From contig NC_083648.1 of NCBI RefSeq assembly GCF_963576545.1, positions 25,393,042 through 25,457,041 of the forward strand: a DNA stretch of 64,000 bases, written 5' to 3'. A program made the translations under genes and the position numbers. The stretch comes from Limanda limanda. Lineage: Eukaryota; Chordata; Actinopteri; Pleuronectiformes; Pleuronectidae. Below the pieces are notes generated by a model. The model was given only the letters and a program-made list of their open reading frames with translations, was not told the DNA's origin and searched no databases. Shown piece by piece: positions 25,601-35,400 of the stretch; the first letter of the stretch is position 1, and each line of letters begins with the position of its first letter.

Positions 25601-27454
25601 ATTCTCTTTATAAATGCAGAACTTGCTGGGGTACATTGTAATCAGTAACTGCTAATGGATAATTCATTATTTGTGAATAGTGCCAAAATACTTGCAGTTA
25701 ACTCACTAATCCCATGGCACCAGTATACTTCCTGTTTACATCACCCAGACTTTGAATAACCCTGGTTGACATCAATGTTGACTTGTCTGTCACTTATCAA
25801 GATGACGCAGATTCCACTGAGGAGAAGTGACCAAGTGAACAACAAATTCACCACTAATACTCAAATACACATCAGCATCACTCTCATAGACAGTAAATAC
25901 AAATGTATGTAGACTGAAGGTACAGAAACTGAAGCCAATTATTAATTTCCTATAGTAATCTATGAGAAAACAACTCTACTAAACATTTTCCAAAGGAGTT
26001 TATGGTCTCAATCTCTAGTTTCATGTCTTCTTCAACACAGCATGATCCTCATTTTATAAATGATGGTCCCATTTAGAGTAATAGACAACAATGCACAGTA
26101 TGCATTGGGGCCTGCATACAGTATGATTGATAGCTAATTCCATCCAATGGGTGCTAGGTTGCAGTTGTAGGTGGGTATGCAGTGTCTCAAACTCTTAATC
26201 AGGCTCCACCCCACTCCTCCCATTATGCTTACTTTTAAGCTGTGTCTCAATTTGGGAGCTGCATTCTTCTGAGGCTGCATTTGAAGATCGATTGCTTCAC
26301 AGCAGACTGTCCCAATTTGAAAGCTCTTCCAAATATGGACGGCACATGCTTTTTTCCAACTCCAACCAGCATATCCCATGATTCATTGTGCTTCTGTGAC
26401 AAACTGAGGTAATGTCGGCAGCAAGCGAGGCGAAACTGCAGAACAATCTATTTTAAAATGTTGGTACTCAACCGAACACCTAATGGTACAAATGTTTAAA
26501 AAAGCTCATCTTTTCAATGTGTACATGAACCAAATAGCTTTTTCAGCAGCTCTGTTGCTAGGCAACAGCTGTAAGGGCGGGACAAGCTGTTGATGCAATA
26601 TCAGGACAGACCGTTTTAGTTCCTAAAACCAAACCTATTCTTGACTCCTTGTAACACACAATGTCTTTTTCTGTTTATTTAGCCAGCTAATGACCTGATT
26701 TTGGTAGAAATTTGGTAGAGTTTGGTAGAAGCATCACAGTAGTATCACAGCTGGGTCAATTGCTTGCACACTCCTTCATCTCTCTCACCTTTGCTCTCCT
26801 CTTCCTCCGTTAGGTTATTGGCTCCAGGGGCCCCATAGAGATCAACCCAAGTGACACCATGGCTAAAGAAAGCAGCATCATTGGAGTGGTTCTTTTCTTT
26901 GCTACACCGGTACGAAAATCTCACTTGATGGTTTGATTAGGTCTGATTTGTTTCATTGGATTCTGTTATGGTTTTTTTTAAGGCTTCACTTACTATGTGT
27001 GAGATTTATGGCAGATGTTTTATCCATGAGCCAACACAATTAAGTGTAATGCTGTTTACTCTTTGGACAGGTTACTTCTACCTTCTTACCCCAGCAAATC
27101 GGAAAATTCTGTTGTCTCCTCACGAGTCTTGGCTGAAGCAAGAATTTGACCACAATCACATAATAACATAACCACAAATAATGGATAGCAAACAGCTTTT
27201 TACATGGAGGCAAGAAAAGCTGATCCTGCTACAATGCTCTGTTTTTTACTACATATCTCTTCCCTCGCTCCTCCTCCCTCTTCTGTTCTCAGGAAGAGAT
27301 GAAAGAGTGTGCAGCGCTTCTCTACGCAGGAATGGAAGCTGGTTGGCTGCGTCCAGTCGTCGGTTCCCAGTATCCACTCGACAAAGCTGCCCAGGCCCAC
27401 CATGACATCATCGAGTCCCCTGGGGCAGCTGGGAAGATAGTCTTAACCATGTGA
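19685..27454 (+). CDS. cryz: Zeta-crystallin / NADPH:quinone oxidoreductase, copy A, complete, 8 exons
   Basis: Cytosolic zinc-free medium-chain dehydrogenase/reductase that reduces ortho-quinones one electron at a time with NADPH and also binds AU-rich RNA; a lens crystallin in some mammals. Exons: 19685-19792, 20504-20656, 20808-20971, 21746-21797, 21867-22016, 23484-23585, 26814-26909, 27293-27454. Borders are GT/AG and phases fit, giving 328 aa (human CRYZ 329). Landmarks: [11 protein letters not shown] (11-21), [14 protein letters not shown] (44-57), [13 protein letters not shown] (128-140), the NADPH-binding HGASGGVG (154-161) split by intron 4, NHRE in exon 5, and PVVGSQYPL in exon 8. 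The start ATG follows ACATGTCGGG and matches the human N-terminus in length. It differs from copy B at seven residues: F58, M60, T70, K231, I245, S256, A282. No stop or frameshift. Poly(A) signals AATAAA lie at 27540 and 27576. Confidence 0.95.
22237..23402. mobile_element. hAT-type element carrying a histone H3 fragment (cryz-A intron 5)
   Basis: Ends CAGTGTTGGGGAG and CTTCCCAACACTG are inverted repeats. They are flanked by the 8-bp direct repeat CTGATTGG (22229-22236 and 23403-23410), diagnostic of hAT insertion. Cryz-B intron 5 has a single CTGATTGG at 35458-35465 in otherwise matching sequence, an exact empty site. Subterminal regions are dense in GTATTC/GTTAC motifs, as in hAT elements. 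The 1166-bp interior has no transposase; its G+C-rich centre contains a histone H3-like coding fragment, a C tract (22887-22900) and a second G+C-rich block (23035-23200) that I could not identify. Confidence 0.9.
22417..22688 (+). pseudogene. Histone H3 fragment captured inside the hAT element
   Basis: Translation across frames gives [19 protein letters not shown], then VKKPHRY, then [20 protein letters not shown] followed by QRLVRE, then [19 protein letters not shown]. This is histone H3 from about residue 8 to about 127, in order and without introns. Defects: a frameshift after AAV, an inserted stretch of about 20 bp after RY, loss of the equivalent of IAQDFK with a second frameshift, and missing first seven and last ten or so residues. 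Substitutions such as K23R and F84S are also present. It cannot make a histone. It is far more G+C rich than the surrounding intron. A plain H3 retro-pseudogene is an alternative source; the position inside the terminal repeats and target duplications is what argues for capture. Confidence 0.85.
24221..25170. mobile_element. Unclassified DNA transposon with CTAG duplication (cryz-A intron 6)
   Basis: The left end CCTGTTAAGCAGC and right end GCTGCTTAAGAGG are inverted repeats with one mismatch. CTAG flanks both sides (24217-24220 and 25171-25174). Cryz-B has the uninterrupted GTTGGCTAGCATGTTGCC at about 36262-36279. The 950-bp interior contains no transposase that I recognise. The 4-bp duplication and TTAA within the ends do not fit hAT, Tc1 or Harbinger; a piggyBac-like or other 4-bp-duplicating family is possible. 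Confidence 0.75.
26238..26392. mobile_element. Harbinger-like MITE, left part only
   Basis: Begins AGCTGTGTCTCAATTTGGGA after TTA, matching the left part of the complete copy at 37333-37547. The right end is replaced by unrelated sequence from about 26393, so this copy lost its right end after the duplication or was overwritten. Confidence 0.75.
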
Positions 27455-28467
27455 TGCCATGACGATACCACAGATCAAAGGTCATTACCTAGGGTTCGGG
27501 CTGTTGATAAAGTAGAGACTACAACAGCAACTAAATATGAATAAAAAGAACTATCTGTATTTTTTCACAAATTTTAATAAATCATGCTCACAAGTGATGA
27601 TGTGACAGTCGCTGTTGTATTCCTTCCATGGTAACATTAGTGCCATTTGCTGCAGTGGGTACGAATGGTGAAAAGTGGTGCTCATAGTTATCAACCTAGG
27701 AAATTATCATGTTGATCTGCGGCTGGATGCCTTTGGCTTTACAGAGTTTTATAGTGAGTTCCAGCTCATTATTTAGCTCATCTGGTCGACAGCTTCACTG
27801 TCACCACTTATACATTTTATTTCACCAGAATCTCACCAGTGCGGTGCCAGTTGAGAACTGATCGTTACATAGTCCACTCTCCTTATCAGTGTGGACTATT
27901 CCAATGAACCAATTTGCTGTTTGCGGACCGCAAAACCTCAAAGGAACCAATGATTAACCGTAATCATTAAATAATAAACATGTTTTTCTACTGTACAGCT
28001 TCTAATTTGATCATCAGTCACTGAAATATTTTCAAGTTAATACAAGCCTGTGAGATGTGAAATGAGAGTAAGGAATTAGACAGCTGCTATCAAATTTTGA
28101 GAATTATTGACAAAAACATGAATACCCTTTTTCCATTAACAAGTCTAATATTGTCCACAGTTGCTCACGCAGTCATTAAGGGGCCAACATCCCAAAGACA
28201 CTTGAGAAAATGGGAGCTTTGTATATGTACAATATCCTTACCTTACATGCAAATGAATGAAAAACCATTTCCCAATTAAATACCAAATAAAAATACTTAA
28301 ATTTTTGTGACAGTTCCATCATAACTATTGATATTAAGCGGAAATAATTCGATCAAAAGAGCTACATTCAAGGAAAGTGGAAAGTGAGTCAGAGCTGACA
28401 TCTGTTCCTCTCAGGTGACAGTCGGCTCTACTGAGCATGCCCCATACACAGCCAGGTCACCTTAGCT

Positions 28468-29283
28468 CAGGGGTGGGCAAACTTTTTGACTCGCGGGCCA
28501 CAATGGGTTTCAAAATTTGACAGACGGGCCGGGCCAGGAACAGATGGATGGAGTGTTTTTGTGAACTAATATAAAAGACATGGAAAAATCATTACATGAA
28601 AGGATTTGGCCTTTTCCAAGTAGCAAAGCACTTATTTGCAAGGCCATTTAACAAAAAGCCGCCTTCAGAAAAAGACTTGCTAGCCTTTGCTATTTCGAAT
28701 ACCCCCCCAAAAATATGCCTTGGTATATGACTTTAATTGCAGTTTGTCTGTGAAAAAAATGTTGCTGAGTCTGTAAATTAGTCGCCAACCTCTGAGCTGC
28801 AGCCACACGTTCTTGCGTTGACTGCTTGCCAGCGTAGTTAGCATGCTTCGTAGCAAAGTGACGGCTGATGTTGTACTCCATGAAATCGGCATTTCAGGCA
28901 TACAGCCTTCGATTGGACATCAGTTAAAAAGTATTTTGTTGTCGACTCCGTGTTAAACACTCACACTCATTGTCCACTTTTCGTTTCCTTGATCCTCTCA
29001 TTTTACAGAAGGGCTCACAGGGCAAAGGGAAAAAGTGAAGGGAGATCAGGTGCCCTTTCGAGCCCTATACACCACACTCCCGGGCAAATTTAATTTAGCT
29101 GATGCTTTTATCCAAAGCGACTTACAATAAGTGCATTCAACCCCGAGGGTTCAAACCCAGAACAACAAGAATCAAGTAGGTACTATTTCTTCAAAAATAA
29201 AGCAAAACTACAAAGTTCTATAAGTACGTGCCATTAAGTACGTGTACGTATACGGCCCGCGGGCCGTACTTTGCCCATGTCTG
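28468..29283 (-). mobile_element. hAT-type element with transposase N-terminal remnant, 3' of cryz-A
   Basis: Ends CAGGGGTGGGCAAAC and GTACTTTGCCCATGTCTG are imperfect inverted repeats next to GCGGGCC blocks. The 8-bp duplication CCTTAGCT occurs at 28460-28467 and 29284-29291. Unit B has CCTTAGCT once (39412-39419), an empty site. On the minus strand 28930-28690 reads KAVCLKC, then after a one-base frameshift MEYNISRHFATKHANYAGKQ and LQTQQHFFHRQTA. This is the BED-like zinc-finger N-terminus seen in hAT/GTF2IRD2-type transposases. The catalytic region is gone. A common teleost repeat (ATCCAAAGCGACTTACAATA at 29110-29130) is nested near the right side. Confidence 0.88.
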
Positions 29284-29705
29284 CCTTAGCTACACACACT
29301 CATATACACAGTAGCTGCTACACCACTGTAGCAACCAGTCAGTGATGAAGCAGTGAGTTTAAATCCCCTGACAACAGACATCCAACAGAGCTACAGTTCA
29401 TTCATATGGATTAATATGGGAGTGGAGTGTACCATGTCCTCAGGAGGGGTAGTTGCTTGGGTTCCAATCAACAGGTAAGCAGTTTATAGGGTTTTTATAT
29501 GGTATTGGACTCAGCCATTATTTGTTTATTTTAGGAGGATGTGTTTGATTGACAAAAATTAGGCAACTGGTATAAGAAAATATGACATTTAAAAAACAAT
29601 CTGTCACAAGTTTAGTTATCCCTGGTATAGGTAGACATACTAAGAGAGAAGTTGTTACTCAGATATGGTTACCATGGAAACCATGGCTGCGTAGGTGCGC
29701 ATACT

Positions 29706-29945
29706 GGGCGGCTGTCGGCGGTTCGATCCCCAGTCTGAACCATCTGCATGCCGAAGTGTCCTTGGGCAAGATGCTGAACCCTCAATAGCCCCCCATAGAA
29801 TAACAAAGTGCTGCAAGTAGATGCACTGTATGAATGTGTGTGTGAATGGGTGAATGTGTAACTGTACTGTAAAGCGCTTTGAGTGGTCATCATCAGACTA
29901 GAAAAGCGCTATATAAATACAAATCCATTTACCAAATCCATTTAC
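29706..29945 (+). mobile_element. 5'-truncated tRNA-derived SINE in unit A only
   Basis: Contains a box B-like GGCGGTTCGATCCCC, then CCATCTGCATGCCGAAGTGT, and ends AAAGCGCTATATAAATACAA. Unit B reads straight from GTGCATACTT to CTGGGAGGC (39827-39844), so the SINE is absent there. Target duplications are not clear. Confidence 0.8.
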
Positions 29946-30871
29946 TTCTAGGAGGCATAGCAACGTTTGTCTTTGCATTGAATGCACTGTTCCGAATGAG
30001 CATGACTTCTCCTACTGAAATAATTGAATTTTCTCCACGCAAGCTAGTATGGAGGGAGAAGATATTCTGTCTACAGCTAACTTTTCTTTTTCCACTAAAG
30101 TCTTTTATGGATTATTCAAAACAAACCTACAATAAAAGGAGAACATATCTAACAAAAAATCCAACAGGGAAAAAAATACAAATGTAGAGAGTGTTTACGT
30201 TGAACATTTTACCGTTTCTAGTGTAATTCGCCCTTAATCAGTTTTTCATCCAATCATTTTTATAGATACAAGTGTTGTGACAGAGCTGATGTCTCTTAAC
30301 CTTAACATTTGTTCCCTATTTTCTGGTAAATGCATCTTCTGTCTCTCTTGAACAATAAGTCATAATTTCAATCACATATATTTCCTGTACTCTATCTAAC
30401 CATTGTCCATGTCTGGGTTTGTTCCTATCAAGCCAGTATCAAGCTTCTTGCGGTGGCCTGTCTTCCAGCTGTGAGTAGAATTTTGACCAGATACTTTTCT
30501 TCCTCCAGAACCATCACTATCATTTATAGGCAGCTAGTGAACAGTGTGTTTATCAGAGCTTTTTGTCTGGGAGAGATGATAATCTGTCATAGTCTGTCAT
30601 GGGAAACTTCTGCAGTTGCTCATGTTCACTAATCAGCCACGCTAATCTGTTAATAATATGAAACCTTGCTGTTGTTTGGTAACTCATAATATTTCATCAG
30701 AGGGGAGGGCACACTAAAGAGAAGTCTATCAGGGGAAGAGCTTGAGCAGACACAGCCGCGTCATGGCTGTCATCCATCAGTGTTCTCTTTGGATGACCTA
30801 AGTCTCCTCTGATGATACCACACACACATATATATTCTCTCTCTTCACTTAATTCATTTTAATGTTTTAAG

Positions 30872-30981
30872 GTCCCAGTAGATGACGATGGTGATAATGA
30901 TGAAGCTCTGCTTGGTAACAGCCCTATGGAAGAAATGCTACCTTATCACCATGTTACCTGTACTCTGACACAATATCACCT
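30872..30981 (+). other. Damaged copy of the candidate exon in unit A
   Basis: Paralogue of 40856-40966. It is one base shorter (CTCTGACACAAT against CTCTACACACAAT), and its 3' side reads CCT|GTTAGT instead of CCT|GTAAGT. If the unit B version is a true exon, this copy is frameshifted with a weaker donor. Confidence 0.35.
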
Positions 30982-32401
30982 GTTAGTATAATACTTTTCA
31001 TTATCAGTATAATTGAATCATTGAAATTTGTTCCAATGCAGTTATTGCAAGTCGATTGTCACACTGACTATTAATAAAGTAATAAAGTCTTCAGCCCACC
31101 AACCTTAGGTGTTTTGCGGATGTTGCTGCTGTCAGTTATCAGAGCCCTGCATGTGTCCCATCATGCTTTGCTTCCGCCGTGGTCACAGACTGGCTCATAG
31201 GTAACACACATTCTGTGTGTGCACAGTCCATAACTATAAGATTTAATTCAATTCAATTTTATTTGTATAGTGAAGACCTTAAAAATGAAATGATGTGTTT
31301 ACATAAATACAAATGCACATGCATACACACACAGGCACAAATGTGTTCGCAGGTGGAGGAAAACCTGTGATGACACAGGTATAATAACTCAACAGTTGTT
31401 GATGAGATAGTACTGAGCAGTAAAACAGCCTTTGAGAAGTAGTTATTTTCCGTTATACCATCTTATGTCACCAGTTTATTTCAACATTCTTACATTTGCG
31501 TCATAATTGCAAAATAAATTAAAACGAGATCTCATCCCTGCTGCCTCTCAGAGCCTCATAACAATCATAGGATGGGATGTGATCAGGGTTACAACTGCAG
31601 CTGGCCACCTGTGACTCCTCCAACCAGGACATGGCAGTGTTATGTCACTACCGTACACTCAAGACCAGCCATCACTGCAGTTATCTGCTTTATTGGTTAG
31701 AATGATTCACAACAGAAAGAAAGTAGGTTTAGCTGTGTCACTTCACAAAGTCATGTGTCTTTTCTGAAAGTTATTGAGTCAGTCTGTATCATGGTTTAGA
31801 AAAAGCATTAGATGCAGAGATGATATGACTGGTTAAAATGTCATAGCATTTTAAAAAGAGGAAAACTATCCTATTTTGTGTGCCTACAACTTTTTTCGTT
31901 TTGCTCATTTATCAACAGGGTCATCGTGTATCGTTGAAGTTAACATTTTTACTTTTGTACTCAAGTACATTTCAGAGCCTGTAGTAGAGGAGTTGAATCA
32001 GTCCTTCTACTACTAGTAGCCTACTATTACTTGTATTTTTTTAACACTAGTATCTGCACAATAACTTTAAATCTACAGAGCCATATAGACGCAGTGAAAA
32101 GGAATACATATCTAATTGTGTGTTTAGGAAGCAAATGAATCCAAAATGAAAACTCGACAAACTCACACATGAAGACGTGCAGAGCCAGGACCGGTGATGG
32201 TGGCCTGGAAACCACTGGACAGAAGTAAGTGACAGCTTGACTTACTCCAGTCCAGACGGTGGCGCTAACGCACTTCTAACCGACATGTTTAAGACCGCGG
32301 AAGGAGTGAGTGTTCACGGGTCCACTCCTATGGTCCACTCGCGAAGAGTTCACCAGTGCGACCAGAGACTGTGTGTAAGTTTCCGCTTGTTGGTGTGAGA
32401 C

Positions 32402-35400
32402 ATGTCGGGAAGCAGAGTGATGAGAGCCATCAGAGTGAGTGAGTTTGGAGGCCCGTCAGTTCTCAGCCTGTGTTCCCAGGTGACCGTCCCAAAGCCCGGA
32501 CCCAGACAGGTGAGACTCCCAGCTGATCCCAGCTGATCACCAGGTCCAGTCAGTACACACTCCTGCAGTCACATCACGACACCAGTCCAGTGAAGCTGCT
32601 GAAGGCCAAGTCATTGTGTCAGTAGCACCTTTTAAACAATAGAGTGTGTCTCTTGTCTTTACAGTTGCATCACCTGACTTTACTGTTAAGTTTGGTCTCT
32701 ATTTGCCTGGTGGGAATAATGTCAGCTCACAGCGGCACACAGGTTCAACTCCAGCCCTGCTCATGGGAATGGCTGCATGGCCGGACTTTACTCCCGAGGG
32801 GCCCCTCTGGACCCACAGCACATGTGTCCGTTTAGTTAGTTCCACAGGCGCTGTGAAACCAGTATGTGTGTTGTAGCTGGAATTGCTGATTAATAAACAA
32901 GTCAACTAGCAGAAAATAGCAAATGCTATTAATGATTGATTCATTGCTTTTATTGGTTCTTTAAGAAGAAATGTCAAATATTCACTGGTACCAGCTCCTC
33001 ATGTGAACTTCTGCTTCAGGGTAGATTTAACAATTTTCTTGGATAAACACTTTCCAGTCAGTATATTATTAAAGACAAAAGTTATCAGATGTATTGATAA
33101 TGAGCGTTTTTATTTGTTGTGTTTGTAAGTTTCAGCCTCGCAGTTCTCATATGGTGGAACAACACAACCTTGTTAAAGTTTTACTGTGTTCATCACGTGA
33201 CAATCACAGCAACTTGATAAAGAACAACAAACATGTTAAATATAAAGAGTTTGAAACAGTTTAGGTGTTAAAACGACAGGATGATGAGTCAACATGGCTG
33301 ATAGTGTCCTTTAGTGGCACACATTTCTAACCATGTATGTAATATGAACCTTTGAACTGTTGATCCAGCCTTGTCTCTATGAATAAACGTCATAATGCAT
33401 TAATACAGTCATTATATTAGCCAATAAAATAGTAAATAACTAATAAGACAACACAGTGTGTTATGAATAGGACAGTAGTAAATAAAACTTATTCTAATTG
33501 AAAGGATAAGCTGTGCTGTTACAGTTGAGATTTGACACTTTTTAGGACTGTTTTGAAATAGAACATGTTGATTTTTAACTGTCTGGCCTCTGGCTCTTCC
33601 ATGATGTGTCTCCTCTGTAGGTGTTGATCCGTGTCCAGGCCTGTGGCGTGAACCCTGTGGAAACTTACATCCGTGCTGGGACTTACAGTAAGAAACCCAC
33701 CCTGCCGTACACACCGGGCAACGATGTAGCTGGAGTGGTGGAAACAGCTGGTGAAGGAGTCGTTGCATTTAAGGTCTGAAAGAAAAAAACTGCACATCAA
33801 AACAGAATTATTGGTGGATACAGTTGAAATGAATGAGATATCGTATAGTAAAAACGACAAGTCCATTTAAAGCATGTATGTAAGTACATATTCAATTGCA
33901 CCTTATCCATTTTGCTGGTTTTAAGCACTAGATACCAATACAAAAACACGTATTGGAAAATAAAAACGTATTTGAAAAGTATTTGTGTGTGTGTGCGTGT
34001 GTGTGTGTGTGCGTGTGTGTGTGCGTGTGTGTGTGTGTGTGTTGCAGGCAGGAGATCGGGTCTTCACCACAGCCACAGTGTCTGGAGCTTATGCAGAGTT
34101 CACTGTAGCAGCTGACGACTGTGTCCACAAACTGCCTGATGCTTTAGATTTCACACAGGGAGCAGCCATAGGGATTCCTTACTTCACTGCCTACAGAGCT
34201 CTGATTCACAAGTAAGACCATGTCACTATTTCCAATTTTGTTTACATATTCATATATTTTCACTATATCCCTCTGTACATTGCACAACAATTATATTGTT
34301 ATGCAAATTGTTGATTATATGCTCACAAAATACATTTAGCTGTTGGTAAAAACTGTCCCAAATATGCTCAGAGTATAAAGAAAGTAAAAGTCATCACAGG
34401 CTCACACACACATCCCAGTGTCATTGAAGTGTTGCTGGTGTATCTTAATATTATATCATTGTCAATCCCAGTGTCAGGCTAAATGGATGCTTAACTGATA
34501 TTAGAGAGCAGTTTGATTGCACAGAACATTTTCTGTATTAACTTTAAACTTCTTTCCTCCACGAACACCATCAGGACAATTCATGAATAAAGATTAAAGC
34601 AGTGACAGTTACATTTGGTACCCATAGATGTAATCATGGTAATATTAACAGCTGCAATGAACCTTGTTGTAATGGCAATAAAAAAATAGAGCTTCAGGAA
34701 TAAAATAACCAAGAGAATAGTACTTTATCCTATTTAAATATTTGAACATCTTATTTTATTTTTTATTTATTCCATTCCTCTTGAAAGTAATGGAAATGTT
34801 GCCTTGTCTTGGGACTGATGTTAGTGGGGAAGTCAGCATGAATTAAAAAAGAGCAGAGCACATTGATCTGTTCAGGTTTTTTAAACCGAAAATACAGAGT
34901 GATGTTTATTGATATGACAGAATGTGTTTTATTCTGCTATGTGTTGTGTTACAGAGCCCATTCAAAGGCTGGAGAGACTGTCCTCATCCATGGAGCCAGT
35001 GGAGGGGTGAGAGTTTTTTTCTATTTTACTGTTAAAATAATTTCTACATCCTAATTCTCTCTCTTTGTGCGTGCGTGTGTGTGCGTTCATGTGTGTAGGT
35101 GGGTGTGGCCGCGTGTCAGTTGTCCCGTGCTCTGGGTCTCAGGGTGTTGGGAACAGCAGGGACACCAGAGGGAATGAAGCTGGTCCTCAACAATGGAGCT
35201 CACATGGCCTTTAATCACAGAGAACAGGGCTACACAGATAAAATCATGGTAAAAGCACAAGTACACAAACACCAGGAAGAAAACTCCTTTTACACGATGA
35301 AGCATTTGAGTCATTGTTTCCTGAATATCTTCAGCTCACAGCATCACGTGTTGTTTTTTCCCTTCACATTTCCAGGTTCTTTTTAAGTGATGTTTGGATT

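Larger units (their letters stand above)
19154..31850 (+). repeat. Tandem duplication unit A (contains cryz copy A)
   Basis: From AAGAGGAAAACTATCCT at 19154 the sequence aligns almost base for base with the block that begins at about 31856. It includes about 530 bp of 5' flank, all cryz exons and introns, and about 4 kb of 3' flank. The size difference (about 12.7 kb against 10.0 kb) is mostly explained by insertions in this unit (22237-23402, 24221-25170, 28468-29283, 29706-29945), partly offset by insertions in unit B. The junction with unit B lies in 31840-31860. Confidence 0.92.

Noticed and set aside
32646..32876. 75-codon frame in the cryz-B-specific intron 1 block
   Set aside because: No recognisable protein, no splice partners, and overlapping open frames on both strands; not supportable as a gene.
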